The notes beneath the pieces are model-generated. The model did not search any database. It was given only the letters and a program-made list of their open reading frames with translations, and was not told where the DNA came from. A program made the translations under genes and the position numbers. This document shows, piece by piece, positions 1-13,540 of a stretch of DNA of 64,000 bases. Position 1 is the first letter of the stretch. Every line of letters starts with the position of its first letter. The stretch is from Myripristis murdjan (lineage: Eukaryota; Chordata; Actinopteri; Holocentriformes; Holocentridae), in NCBI RefSeq assembly GCF_902150065.1, contig NC_044001.1, positions 18,109,439 through 18,173,438 on the forward strand, given 5' to 3'.

Positions 1-307
1 GAATAGAATGGAGTGTAAATTCTTCGGTGAAAAGGTATTATCAAAGACTTAAAGAGACACCAGCAAAACATTTCCTGTTCTGGAGTCAATGATAATATAG
101 AAAACACTGTTAAATTGATCTGACACAAATTGTGTTGGTCAAACAGTTTATAATGGAGATGTGGTGTGTTTGTGTCCACATATGGGAAGGAATTGGGGGA
201 AAAACAAAATTGTGAATAGAATGTAAGTGTGAAAAGATGTTGTGTATTTAGTGTTGTGAAGCAGAAAGGCCCAGGTGGTGCAGTGAGTTGTGTGCATTGC
301 CCTGCAG
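1..307 (+). other. BBOF1 intron sequence
   Basis: AT-rich sequence ending in a polypyrimidine/CAG acceptor at 304-307. I see no coding exon in it; the next BBOF1 exon upstream lies outside the window. Confidence 0.55.
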
Positions 308-3300
308 GTTCGCCTGGAGAAGGAAGCAGAGCAGAGGATTGCCCTGCTGGCTGAGAACGCCCACAGTGAGGCCATTGTGTGAGTGCGTCTCTGCTGTCCA
401 TTACTATCTAATTTTATTCTTCCAACTCTACCTTCAGGGAATGGGAAAGCAAAGAAAAACTATATTTATGCACACATGCTCTCTCTATATACAGTATATA
501 TGAATAGAAAACTAACTAGGTTATTATCTTGACCACACCGGTTCGTCATATTAAGATAGTGCATGTCAGCTGAGACAGTGATCACGTCCTCAGCTGTCCC
601 AGGATGTCTCTCTAGGAGGAAAGTATAGCGCATGGGTGGAAGAGCTCTGTTTATTAGTTTTTAAACCATGAGATGTATATTTTACCTCTGCTGTGTTTAG
701 CTACTTTTTTACAGCCCATGGAAAATCAAGGTTGATACTGGTGTGGCACTGCTGATTTTAGCCTTCAGTGACGGTGCTCGATTTAAGTTTGAACACTCTC
801 AACACATTCTCAACTCGTCTTTAAAAGCCAAGCAGACCTTGACCCAGTTTCCAGCAATTTGTTGAAGGGAAAACATGAGTTATGTCTTACATTGTCAGAT
901 CCCAGTCTATTCACCTTCCAAACCCAATTTACCACCTGTCTATTACACAATATATGAAAATGCTGTCAAAGAGCATTCATAAGTAGTTCTTTGTATCATT
1001 GTACATGGAATATCAGGTGGTGGGGTTTGTTTTATCAGGATAAATTAGGTAGTGGCACCAATTGTCACTGATGTTAAGGTATGAAAAATATGAAAAATAG
1101 CAGGAATTCTGGCAGAAAGTCTGGCTTGGAATCAAGATTCATAGTGTTTTGGGGAATCTCAGTTAATATTAATTAATAATTAACCTCTGTTTGCCCCAAA
1201 AACTGTTAGGCAGCTGGACGATGCCTCACGCTGCGTCTTCAAGGACAACGTCCGTCTCAATGAAGCATTGAATTATCACATAAAGGAGGCACAGGACCTG
1301 CAGAAATTGACGACGTCATTGGCTGAAGAAAAAGCCTCCCTGGCTCTGAACAAGGTATATTTGAGCCATAGGACAGTAAACAGGAATGTTACTACTAGGC
1401 ACTGACACCCCTTGAACAGAGACCATTTATCTCCAGAAGCCATTTTCAATCATTTCAGCTATAAAACACTTGTCAGATCTGTGGAGAATATATTCCAGGT
1501 GGTTTTTCCCCTCGTGCTGTTTACTTGTGCTGACCCTGTGTATTTTGCTTGCGGTCCTAATTTCCCTTCACCTCCTGACTACTTCTCTCAGTGGTCAGTG
1601 GTTGTGGTTAGTTTCCACCGGTACATGGGTTCAAATTCAGTGGCTTCCCCCCTCACTGTTTTCTGGCTATGATTCTTTAAGACAAACAAATATCAGGTAC
1701 CTTAATCTTATCCCTGATAATGGCAATAAATCAAAAGAAGTAGGAAAATTCGCTTTTGCCTCTCTGCAGCACAGTGTAGACCTTTGTATAAATCATTTAT
1801 TACGTCATTACTCTTGCGTTTCTTCCCCCAGGAGATGGACGAGATGATGATAAAGACGAATGCGGTTCAGATGAAGGCCCAAAGGAAGGAGATATCCGAA
1901 CTGAAGGCTAAGGTGGCCACTCTGGAGCAGGCCCTGGAGACTATGGTTATGGAATGTGAGCGAGAGAAGGAGGACACCCAGCAGCAGGTCCTGGTCAGCA
2001 GCCAGGCCAGCCAGGTGGAGCTGGAGAGGCTGCAGAAGGAGCTAGCCGTGCAGGAGAAGGAGATGGGGCGTGTCAAACGGCTGGCAGGCTGCGTTGTGAG
2101 ACAGCGCACGGAGCTGGAGCAGTTTTTCCACGAGGCGCTGTTTCAGGTGAAGCAGGAGATCCAGGCTAGCAGGCTGCTCTACAAGGAGGAGGCGCTGCAG
2201 GCCTACCGCATGAGGATGAGCGCAGCCACTGCAAGAAAACTCAAGTTCCCCCTCATCCGCACCTTCACTAAAAACCCACACAGTACCAACTGTGTCTATT
2301 CAGACATGGAGGAAGCTGAGAAGTGGTAGGTCTTATTCCCATCAATTGTTTTTGTTCTAGTTCTCATTGAGTATCAACACAAAATCACCTGTAGGTCAGT
2401 GATCATTCATATCCTAATATTTTGATCATTTATTCCCCCACATCTGTGCTATGCTTTGTAAATGAATGTGTGTAATGACTGTTGATCACATTCACTTTGA
2501 ACTGTAATTATTTAGGAACCATCTAAGAGGCAACAAGGTTGACATCTCTGATCTCACTTGGGAGCAGAAGGAAAAAGTGCTTAGGCTTCTGTTTGCAAAA
2601 ATGAATGGACAGAAGGCAAGGTAATGAAGAACTTCAAACAACTACATCATGTTGATGACTGAGCTAAAACAGACATGTTGGTTACTTAAGTTGCTTCCTC
2701 TTTGTTTCATTGCCTGATGGCCTCAGCCTAGATAATCTTTGAAAATGTATCCAAAGTTCTGGCACAACTGACTCTTAAAAACAAAATGCGTTGACACCAA
2801 GCAGTCATCCAGGCTGAACTTCTTGTGACTCCTCCCTCTTTTTAATGTTTTAAACAGTCATTTTCTCAGCAGAAGAGGATACCATAAAACATCACTTAGG
2901 CTTCAACCAATTTTCTTTTCCGTCCAGCTGCTTAAAAAGAATGAAGAAAGAGTCTGGGCACAATAGTAAAAATAGGCCCGGCCACAGAGTCGTGTGCTTG
3001 GAAACAAACATCTGGTCACGTCGATTTGCCTTCAGCCTATTGGCCCCACTTCACGTGCACTAGGAGTTTATTTTGTTCTTTGAACGCTTGTGGTCAGGGA
3101 GCAGCTGGTAACATGATTTTCAGAACGCAGTGTGCAGGGGATCTGTAAGTATGGGGGTATGGCAGGGCAGAGTAGATGTATATTCAAGTTAACAGTGGTC
3201 TGGCACCTAGTCCAGCAGAGTAACATGCAGGATTTGGCGACTCCAGAGGGTCAGTTTTCAGCAGCATAGTCCATGTGCAATGTGCTGACCTAGAGTAACC

Positions 3301-3776
3301 CCTTTGCAAGGCAGGCTACAGGCCCAACTGGATAGATACCATTGTGTTAAAACATGGCCTTTCAAAATGATGTACTTCATTGCAACTCTGCATTTTCCTG
3401 ATAGGAATCTGGGCCAGCACTTGGCTTTGGCCGCATCCTTTGAGAAGAACCATAGTGACACTGATGCTGCTGGGTAAGGCACCAAAGGAATGCATGCATG
3501 AGAATACAAGTTATATCTTCCCCATGTACTCTAATTACAAAGCCTGTGTAGATTTATTGATCCCGCATTGCATGTTTTGCCGAAAAAGCACTTGGCTGTG
3601 AGACCATGATGCCTTCCTGGCTGTGATTTATCAGACTGTTGCATTTAAATGTTACATAATGACGACTCTCTTCCAGAATTACAGAGGAGTTATCCCCAGT
3701 GACCTTCATCACGCAGGCGCCTGTGTCCAACCTGCCCTCCAACCCAAACAGACTGCCGGATATACACACCACATGA
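308..3776 (+). CDS. bbof1: BBOF1 (CCDC176), basal body orientation factor 1, 3' part of gene
   Basis: Coiled-coil protein of motile-cilium basal bodies, known in vertebrates for keeping basal bodies aligned in multiciliated cells. Six exons are visible: 308-378, 1210-1354, 1832-2325, 2516-2620, 3405-3473 and 3677-3776 (TGA at 3774-3776). All junctions are GT-AG and the frame stays open for 327 codons before the stop. The large third exon is heptad-rich and highly charged, typical of a long coiled coil (for example ELKAKVATLEQALETMV). The region around VVRQRTELEQFFHEAL and the block DLTWEQKEKVLRLLFAKMNG are the parts I recognise from BBOF1. The 5' exons and start codon lie left of the window. 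BBOF1 and ALDH6A1 are also neighbours in human 14q24.3, which supports the call. Confidence 0.87.
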
Positions 3777-4562
3777 CCTCTGTCTTGCCCTAGATGCTTA
3801 CATTGCACTATCCAGTACAATCTGGACTGTCTCTGCTGCTGCATATGCAACCTTCCCACAGAATGTCAAGGATGTTGTTTGCGCTCATTATAAAACCTTA
3901 AATTGCATATTTGGGGCTCATATGAATTCTCTCTGTCATATATAAAGCTCATGAGTTATCTTTCATATATATATATACGACCCATATGAAAATTTTCTCT
4001 TGCAGCCCAGTAAAAAAAAAAAAGGCCCAGTTTTAACAAATAGAGCTTTATTCAAATGCTGCCTTTTTGGACACAAAGTCCTGATGCTGTACCATAAAAC
4101 ACATGTATGGAACAGAATGCAGAGTGTCCATGGCAACATACATTAATCAAAGGTTTAACTGGTAGGGATTATATACATTGTGGGTGCATTGGGCTTATGT
4201 GCTGATGTGGCAAGAGGAGAAAACAAGCCATTCTAGCCTTGTTAGCATATTGCATTGCTTCAGTTGTACAGGTCCTTTGCATTATTAAATCTCTATACAT
4301 GACAATGGTTTGTTTACAGAGCAGTCCTAGCTTTATATACACATAACTAATATAAAATCTGCATAGAGGGAAACTTATTTATTAATCTACACATTTGTGA
4401 TGGCTGACTTTCAATCTACTGTTGAGAATATAAATTTCTCAACATTAAGGCCGTTTTGTTTGTGAAGAATAAGTGCATCTAAGCCTTTTGGGCTGATTGG
4501 ATTGAACAGTAGTAGAGTAGAGTTTTTCAATTCACAAAACATGGTGTGCTTTAAATTTGCAG
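3777..4562. other. Convergent 3' UTRs of BBOF1 and ALDH6A1
   Basis: Non-coding interval between two convergent stop codons. A minus-strand AATAAA (TTTATT at 4047-4052 on +) is the likely ALDH6A1 polyadenylation signal, giving a 3' UTR of about 530 bases. A (TA)n stretch at about 3966-3976 and an A-run at about 4012-4023 are the only other notable sequences. For BBOF1 I see no canonical AATAAA, only TATAAA-like variants near 3890 and 3940. Confidence 0.6.
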
Positions 4563-7500
4563 TTAGCGTCCCATGGTAGGCATGGTAACTGCAGGACTTT
4601 TCAAGGTGGCATCTTCAGCTTTCCACTGTGAAGTTACAGTTTTGATCTGTGTGTAAAACTGGATACCCTGGAGAGAAATAAAGAAAAAAATGCATCAACT
4701 TAAACGGCCACTTCTATGATTTCTTTGAATTTGTGAGAGACAGACAGTTTTTGACACTTACCTGCTTTCCATAGAAGTTGGTGTCACCCCTAAAGGAACC
4801 TCTTGATCCAGTGAAGGAGAACATGGGTAGTGGAACAGGGATGGGAACATTGACTCCAATCTGCAGGACAAAAGCATTTTCCCTATTCATTTTTGCAAGT
4901 GTAAACTTTGTAAAACAGTCCTCTGGATCCATGAGTAAGATGTGGCTGATGAGAGATGCGGTACACCTTTGCTTTTCAAAAACTAAAACAAAACATGACA
5001 GATCTCTGGCTTGTATTGCAGTTTTGAGTGCTCAGTATGCCTTTATGACAGAGAAGGAGAACTAAACAAAACATTTTGTTTTTGAAGGCACCAGAAGCTG
5101 GTAAGGTTGGTTTAGAATGTTTGAAACTGCGGGAATAACTTTGGACACACTGAAGTCAGGCCTTTTGGCGAAGGTGCAGGGGAAAAAAAATGATGTTTGT
5201 TGCATCGAGGTTTGGAGAGGAGTACAGCACATGGCCTACACAGCATTCCCCGACATGTGAACAGCAAACACAGGGCATAACTGGGCTCCACAAGCAAACA
5301 AACAGGGTAAAGGCAGGCCATATTTATGCTTCAACATTTAACAGGATCCTAGGAATCCCTTTTGAGTTTAATTTAAGATTTCCCCTCCTCTAATTCCACC
5401 AGAAAAATGTTTCTATGTCCCCCCTGTTTTGATTTAAAAGGCATATATTTGCTATGGCTATTTGTAGTCTTAGTGGGGTGGTGAAATGGAGGGATGGGGT
5501 TGCCATAGTGTACATTTTAGGTCAGGGGCAAACAAGGCTATACTTGCCATGGAAAAATAATTGTTTTCTTTAATATGTGTGCATGTTTTCAGACAGAAAT
5601 GTGCTGTGCTCCTTGTTTGAGATGCTGTATAGACATGACAGGAGGTTGTGAATGTCTCCTGTCTCCCAAAACAGAAGAAGACATTTGGTGGTTAAGGCCA
5701 CTCACCTGGCCCACGTCCACCTCATGAGTGTATTTGCGTGCAGTGGCGCCATTTGTGGTGAAGATAGCTGTGCCGTTGCCATAGGGGTTCCTGTTGACCA
5801 AGCTGATGGCATCATCTAGAGAGTCTGCCTCAAGAACAACCAACACAGGCCCGAAGATCTCCTCAGTGTAGCACTTCATCTGGGGCTGGGAGAGCAAAAA
5901 ACAACTAAAGTCAGACTTAAACAGGCACTTCCATTTTTATACAGTGTTTTCACAGAACTAACATGCAAAAAGATCTTAGCATAAACCCCACATACTGTGA
6001 CACCGCTGATGATGGTGGGTCCAACAAAGTTGCCGCTCTCATAACCCTTAACTTTGACGTTTCTGCCATCCAGAAGAATCTTTGCTCCCTCGTCCAATCC
6101 ACTCTGGATCAGGCTGTTGACTCTCTCTTTCGCCTGGGGAGAGATCAGAGGCCCCACATCTGCACCAGGCTGGTCCCCTAGCAGGGCCCCAAAAACAACC
6201 AGCTATGAGGTTACATTCAATTGCACTTGCATGGCATGCACAAATAAAGGGCACTGACACTCATTTTCTGCATCGGCCACAAACACAAGCCAAGGCGAGG
6301 GGCGCCCAGCGGCACTCCCATGAAAGATGGATGCTTAGGGGTTTCCTGTGTAGCTGCACAAATTAGAGTCTATATCACTGAAAAAAGGAAGAATCATTCT
6401 TTCACTCCCCATCAACTTCCTTTCTCAAAGGATTTGATGCTCTGGGCCACTATTTAGCTCAGGACCACAGATCTGGCCACAAATTTGCAGCATGGCTGAC
6501 TCAACAAGCCCTCTCTCCCAGCTGAGTCAAATGCGAAGTTACAGCAGGGCAAAAGGCGAGAGGTGTGGTTAGGGCGGCGTGGGTGGCCCCAAGATGGCTA
6601 AACCAAAGGCCCTCGGGGCTGAACAGGGGCTCAGGAAAGAAAGAACCGGAGGGCGTGGCGAGAGGGCGGGTACCTGCATTCACGCGCAGGGCCTTTGCAC
6701 GCTCCACCAGCTCTGGCAGCCAGCTGCGTGCCTCGCCCACAAGGATAGCTGTGGAGAGCGCCATGCAGCGCTGCCCTGCTGCCCCGAAAGCCGCGCCCAC
6801 AAGCTGATTCAGAGTGTTCTCCTTGTTGGCATCGGGCATCACCACACCATGGTTCTTGGCTCCCTGCAATACATGAGAAGTGGTTAGCGTCCTACCAGAT
6901 TACAGCAATTGGTCAGTCACAAATGAGTGCATATAATATCATGGAATGTCATTGCATATTGGGCTCAAATAAATTGCATACCACTCATTTCAAATTTGCT
7001 ACACCAAAATTCCATCCTAATAATTTGTAAGAAAGAAATAATGGGATTGACTCAAAATGAACAGGTGGAACATTTGTAATTCCCAGTCAGACCTTTCAGC
7101 AGTAGTGCCCAGTTTCCAATCTCTGCTCTGAACCTAACCTCATCTGTACTGCTGGCAAAGAGGAGCAATAATCCAACTACAATTTGTTGGCCAATGCTGC
7201 CACCTTCTGGTCATTTATGGAAACAGTCTCAGAGGACAATCCTGTACTTGCATGAAATGTTACTCTTGCCCAGGCATTTGATACTGACCATATTAGACTG
7301 GACCCTCTTGCCATTTTTGGAGCCTCTCTCATAGATATACTCTCCAGCTTGATTTGAGCCCACAAAGCTGATCGCCTTGATGGCTGGATGATCACAGATG
7401 AAATTCACAGCTGCAACAGAAAGACAAAGAACCACATCAACACCAATATCCTCAACCATTAAAATCCTGACTAGCAATATCAAGCTGTGGGGTGCTGCAG

Positions 7501-10500
7501 CACACTGGATATGATGTAAGTATCCCTTGGGCCATTTTGGGAGAGCACCCATTTGGCCACCCAGCTTGGATGTTAGAGTCAAGAGGGGTTTAGTGTCTGA
7601 AACTGACAGAAATATCAAGATTTTCAAAAGTTTTGGATGCTGCTACTCTGTGTAGAGCCAGGGTAACTGGCAGCCAATCAAAATCCTGCCTGGTACACTG
7701 CCATTGTTCTGCTTTGTATTTGACTGGGCCACAGTCTGTATAAAACAAAGGCTTTTAAATGTCATTGTCTCAAGAGGTTACTTGCCAGACCAGAGTACAA
7801 ACAAATGACCATTTTTGACGTCTGTTGTCAGTGAATTTGGCCTGCAACACCTCAAAAAGGCTCAACACTAGCAGAGTGTCAAGTATCCGACAACACCCGC
7901 CTCCACACTGCCTCCATTCCTGGTCTGAAATAGTGGTATACCCTGAGGAAAAATTATGACTGCAACGTTATGAGGACAAACTAGTGCAACCAGCTAGCTC
8001 TAGATAAAACATGTTCAAGAGAAGACCTTTTGACAAAGCAAAGAAAACGTTCTGTGATCCCCAGTCACCCCTTATTTATAAAATTTTCCTCCCTCAAGCT
8101 AAAGGTTTCTGACTCCAGCCTACAAGAAAAACAGAACCAAACAGTCCGTCCCTCAATTTAGAACCCTACTACAGAAGTCCAGCTGCTTGTAGACTATATT
8201 GCTATTGGTGTCAAAAACTTTAGGCTCCACACAATTGGAGCCTAAAGCCTAAATGGATAAAACTAGGATGTAAAGAGAGAGAGCAGTATGTGTGAGCAGC
8301 TCTTACCATCGTGTTGGCCGTGGATGATGTTGAGTGTCCCGTCTGGAGCGCCGGCATCCTGCAACATCTTGGCCAGCAGCATGGCGCAGGTCGGCACCCG
8401 CTCTGATGGCTTCAGGAGGTAGGTGTTGCCGCACACCATGCCCATAGGGAACATCCACAGAGGGATCATGGCAGGGAAGTTGAAGGGAGCGATGCCAGCG
8501 CACACCCCGATGGGCAGGCGGTAAGTGTAGGTGTCCATGTCCTTGGTGATGGAGGGCAGGGTCTCACCAAGCATCAGAGAGGTGATGCTGCAGGTGTGCT
8601 CCACCACCTCTGTAGAGAAGAAGCAAAAAGCCAAGCCATGATCCAGATGCAAAGATATAAGGTGGCCACAGCCAGACCACAGAAAGACAAAACATAGCAA
8701 TAGTTTTTACTCTAAAACTGAGCGAGAGAACCAAAAGGACAGAAGAAAATCCCAGAATAGAGCATAAAATATTAAATTAACATTAACATTAAATATTTCA
8801 GACTTGTCTTAGTGCAGAGTTACTCTTCAAGAAAGGAGTGGTTTGTAGGTGGATGTATTATAGTATATATATTGGAAAATGTACATGTATTCTGCAAATC
8901 TGTCAAGCAAAATTATATAAGGGGATCCTACATAAGTCAGTCATTCATAGGGGTCTTGGTGTGAACTGCCCTTTCACCAGGTTCAGTCAGAGTAATGTAC
9001 TGATTAACCATTTCTGTAACCGCAAAGTAAAAGCAGATAGTGGCTAACGTCAAAAGTTGACCAACACGTTGCCCTTTGTGAAAAGGTCTAGCTGTGTGTG
9101 CATGCATGTAACACTTACGCAATCCTCTAAACACATCCCCTTCTGCATCTGCAAGGGTCTTGCCCTGTTCCAAGGTGATTGACTTGGCAAGTTCTTTCTG
9201 AAACACAAGGTAAAGCTTGTGTGAGTTTCAATAAACCTGGAACTACAGTGCAAGCTTCACAACAAGACAGCAGTCTATGAACCAATGTGGTCAGTCAGTT
9301 TATGAAAATAGTTAGTGACTACAGAGTCAAACCAGAACTCCAAGCAGTCATGAACTAGTTAGACTTAACAGCTCTTGATAAAAAACTAAACTGAAGAGGT
9401 GACTGCATTTAGGTATAATGAACAAAGTCAAGTGCAATAGAGCTGAAAACAACTGAATACAATGTACTGCAATCACCTTTCACACCATGAGCCTTTGACT
9501 TACAATGTTGTCCTTGATAAGCTGCTGATAGCGCAGAAAGATCTGCTGCCGAGTCAAGATAGAGGTCTCAGACCAGGAGTGGAAGGCCCTGGAGCAGGAG
9601 TCCACGGCGGCCAACATCTCCTCCTTGGTGGCCTTGGGTACACGGGAGATCACCTCATTGGTAGCCTGCAGCAACACGGAGGAAAGAGCATGCATTTACT
9701 AATTACAAACATTAAATTTTGAGTTGCTGTTCATTTCAAACAGAAAGGGATGTTTGCTATTAGTTAAGTAACAGTTAGGTAATAGTTGAACCTTAGCACA
9801 TGTTAAGAGCTACCTGGAGCTGCAGGTCAGAAACTTTATCACACAACTAATAAGAGTTGCACATTCCTATTAAGAAATGTTCATAATTATTGGGTTTTTC
9901 ATCCATATATACACAGAAGTTAAAGACAAGATTCAGTTTTTTTCTGAACTGACCTCTCATTAACAGCTTACATTACAATAGAGGGTTATGTGGAATCTCA
10001 CCTGTTTGCACAAATATGAAAAGCCATTTAAGAATTTAACCCAAGAAACCAGCTTATTGTTTTGCATGACGTAACTTCAGCGATATCAGCAAACCCAACT
10101 ACATGTGCCCCAAAAAAGTGTCTTGTTCAGCAAAATAGATGAGGTAAAACACTTACAGGATTGTGAATATCCAGCCATTCTGAACTCTTGGATTCAACAA
10201 ACTTGCCATCAATGAACAGCTTGGTGGTGGGCTGTGAGGAACGATCACATTTGTATTAGAGCTGTCACCTCTCATCAGGCAGGCTGTACATTTATAACAT
10301 GTAATGATGAGTGTAATAGCAGACTGACAACACTGAAACTTGTCATCAACTCACTACTGAGGAGTAGCACATGCGGCCTACTGGGAGTGGGACCTGTGAA
10401 GGAAGTCAAGCAGGTGCTCTGAATGCATCAAATGCAAAAAAGGATCAATAAACATACATACAATATCTACATAAATGGTTGGTTTACTTCATATTTTGTA

Positions 10501-10515
10501 TAAATACATTAAATG

Positions 10516-10551
<36 letters not shown>

Positions 10552-11003
10552 GACAGTTGCTTTCACTTCCAGCCGGCTTGCACAAGATTTAATGTGCAAC
10601 TACTATGTCAGCTGGGAATGCAAATGGAGGGACAAAGTCAAGCCTGCAAAACGGGCCTGGGCTGTGAATCACGTTTGGCCGGTAAGTGCACAAGGGATAA
10701 ATAAGTACATAAAATTTTAATAAAGTGTGCAAACACAACAGATGATATGGGTTGTTTATTTCATAGAGCACAGCTGTTGTACAAGCCAACAGTCAGCAGC
10801 TCTATGCAGCAGACTCTTTCTAAAGGAACAAATGAGCCTAGTCCAGACCTAAATCCTGCAGCACATGACACACTGGCACTTTGTAAACATTACCAATTGG
10901 CCCAAGCTGCTGTCATTTTGAACTGAGATTATCCATTCTTTTATTCGGCGCCGTTCGCTCTTACCCTTTGCCTCAGCAGCGATCTCATTGCAGTCGTCGC
11001 CAT
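4563..11003 (-). CDS. aldh6a1: ALDH6A1, mitochondrial methylmalonate-semialdehyde dehydrogenase (acylating)
   Basis: CoA-acylating aldehyde dehydrogenase that turns malonate and methylmalonate semialdehydes into acetyl- and propionyl-CoA in valine and thymine breakdown, in the mitochondrial matrix. Twelve coding exons (minus order): 10965-11003, 10355-10393, 10157-10231, 9504-9665, 9119-9197, 8307-8609, 7289-7410, 6674-6863, 5996-6177, 5706-5885, 4762-4860, 4563-4667. They sum to 525 codons (524 aa), the family's usual size. Residues 1-26 are basic and serine-containing ([13 protein letters not shown]), as for a mitochondrial presequence. Visible motifs: [33 protein letters not shown], the catalytic cysteine at about residue 306 in [11 protein letters not shown], and [10 protein letters not shown]. 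The C-terminus MPTMGR closes the family pattern. No breaks seen. Confidence 0.96.
10516..10548. repeat. Poly(A) run, 33 A, in an ALDH6A1 intron
   Basis: Uninterrupted A-run on the + strand inside the first coding-region intron of ALDH6A1; it reads as poly(T) in the transcript. No retroposon body is recognisable on either side, so it is called only as a homopolymer. Confidence 0.85.
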
Positions 11004-11539
11004 GATGGAAATGTTATTTTAGGTGCTTGATTTGTCCAAAAATCACACCCCGACCCTGCATGTAAGGTCGCCTGTCAACATATAGCGTTCAATGGTCTGA
11101 TCCCACCAGGATGGATTTAGACGTGGGCGGGCTCTGGAGAACGAGGCGGCTTGCTATTCGCTCCTCGTGTGCACTCCTATAAATACAGCTGTCTGATTGG
11201 TTACATGCCGGCGCGCGCTGTCCACTGCCTAGTCGCCACTTCAGGAAATCCCGCCTGAGTTATGAAAATCGACTAACCATTGGACAAAACAGCTATTCAT
11301 TCAGTGTCTCATTAACTAGCTGGTTATGCAACAGCGCTGGACTCGGCGAGGTATTTGATCACAGACACGGGGTGAACTGGCTGAGCGCTACATTGTTGCA
11401 AAAAGCAGAGCTGGCTACACATTGAACCGGAAATGGGGCACTGCTGTGAAATGTGCGCGGCATAATCCGACGACCTCTTGCAGGCACAACCTCAGTCTGT
11501 GAAGTGTTTCCTCAAAGTGATAGTGTCACATCCACTACA
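11004..11539. promoter_or_regulatory. Shared promoter interval of ALDH6A1 (-) and GSTZ1 (+)
   Basis: 536 bases separate the two divergent start codons. The interval contains CpG-containing sequence (11208-11220), a TATAAATA at 11178-11185 on +, and an inverted CCAAT box (ATTGGT) at 11196-11201. These are compatible with a compact bidirectional promoter. Which TSS each element serves cannot be read from sequence alone. Confidence 0.6.
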
Positions 11540-13540
11540 ATGCACATATCGTTGGCTTGCCTCGCCAAGGTATAGTAATGTCACCAGTGTTTGTAACAGT
11601 GCGTGCACTCCTTCAGAGCCAGGCTAATGTGAAACAGATGATGCCCTAATGTTGCTTAGTCATGGACCAAAGACTAGGTAGGTGGGATTTTTGGGAGCTG
11701 ATCCTATTGGCTGTCAGATGATGAGACATTTGCAGCAGCTCTTTGGGAAAACTATGTGCAATAGTTCTTCCACTGCAGTTGAACCAATAACTGTCTGAAA
11801 ACTATGGCCACACAAACTAAGGTGAACCAGTAGAAACCAGAAACTTGACTTTGATATGACAAAACATGATGGAGTTTTCAAAATACACTGATTTCTTTTT
11901 GTTTCTTTTTGGATTTCCATTCAGCCTGTTCTTCACGGATACTTCAGAAGCTCCTGCTCCTGGAGGGTTCGAATTGGTAAGTCATAGCTAAGGAACTGTC
12001 TAATTATTTGTTCAAGTTAATGTGATGTTGCTCTCCACATACAGTGGTAATAATTAACATTTTGTGTACCAGCATTTGCTCTGAAAGGTATTGAATATGA
12101 CCAGGTTCCCGTCAACCTTATCAAAGATGGAGGTCAACAGGTACAGTAGATATAACTGCAATGATTGTAGTGTTTTAGTAAAATACTGTAGCCTTCCTTG
12201 GTTAAAGAAAACAAAATGCACCATCATGAAATGTTATGTTATTAACTGCAGTAGTTCAATTAAAGTTCTCTTGCACTCTAGCTTACAGACAAATTCAAGA
12301 CATTAAACCCTATGCAACAAGTGCCTGCAGTCGAAATTGATGGCATCACCATCTCTCAGTCAGTGAGTTGCCATATTCCTTGCTTGTTTTGTCCAAGAAA
12401 ACCGTTTTAGTGTGCTTCAGTGTAAGAGTGTACTGAGGATGTGTTGTTTGCTCACACAGCTGGCAGTGATCCAGTACATTGAAGAGACAAGGCCAGGACC
12501 TCGGCTTCTTCCTACAGACCCAAAGAAACGAGCCCAGGTTCGGATGATATGTGACCTCATCGCCTCTGGGATACAGCCTCTGCAGGTGAGCGCAGTGAAC
12601 ACTTCAATCGATTTGTGCTTTGATTCACAAAATCTAGGCACAGAAACAGTGGTAGTTTATTTCCAAAAGGTCACAACATGGTCAAATAATACAGTTACCT
12701 AAAATTACAACATTGCTATCTTACTCATTCATACTGTATTGTTTCAGAATTTGTATGTGATCCAGAAGATAGGAGCAGAGAAGGTGCAGTGGGCACAGCA
12801 TTTCATTGAACGTGGTTTTCAAGGTTGGTGGAGGCCTATCTTTACAACTTAACATCCAGAATTATTCTAACAGTTCCTCACCAGTCACCCCGAACAGGAT
12901 TAATCACATCAACCTTTTGAACATTTTCAGCTCTAGAGCCCATTCTGAAAGAAACAGCAGGGAAATACTGTGTTGGGGATGAGGTAAGAGGACATTTGTG
13001 ATATTATAGGGCATAGTAACAGAGATTCAAGGCTTTTCATCTAATAATCAAGTGCTTATTGTCTTAGATCTCCATGGCAGACATCTGTCTGGTCCCACAA
13101 GTATACAATGCAGAGAGGTATGTAGTAAGTCAATGAAAACATCAATCCTCAAATACTATTACTTTCTATTAAAAAGAAATACACTGAAACACAATGCAAA
13201 ATACTTTATCAAGAATCCTATGACATTCTGTGCTTGATTAAAGTTATTTACTCATTACATATCTGCATTTCCTCATTATTTAGATAGATAATATATGTTA
13301 ATTTTTCTCCAAGAAAGAATGACATAGGACTCACTTTAAACAGACACTCATAACCTTAAAAACACACGGCTTCTCTACACAAAGCATGACTCTGAAGTTT
13401 AAATCCCCAACAGGTTCAAAGTGGATGTCGGGAAATATCCAACAATCAAAAGGCTGAACCAGACCTTAATCGAGATTGAGGCTTTCAAAGTGAGCCACCC
13501 ATCGTGTCAGCCCGACACACCTGCTGATCTGCGTGCATAA
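11540..13540 (+). CDS. gstz1: GSTZ1, maleylacetoacetate isomerase / glutathione S-transferase zeta 1
   Basis: Glutathione-dependent isomerase converting maleylacetoacetate to fumarylacetoacetate, the penultimate step of tyrosine catabolism. Nine exons: 11540-11569, 11925-11976, 12073-12140, 12282-12362, 12460-12585, 12748-12823, 12931-12983, 13068-13117, 13414-13540; total 221 codons (220 aa), close to the usual length. The zeta-class active-site motif [12 protein letters not shown] is intact, followed by the thioredoxin-fold NLIKDGGQQ and cis-proline region [10 protein letters not shown]. The helical C-terminal domain carries [20 protein letters not shown] and ends [15 protein letters not shown], as in vertebrate GSTZ1. 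The first exon codes only [10 protein letters not shown], a lineage-specific leader before PVLHGYF. A polyadenylation signal AATAAA lies at 13594-13599, 54 bases after the stop. Confidence 0.96.
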
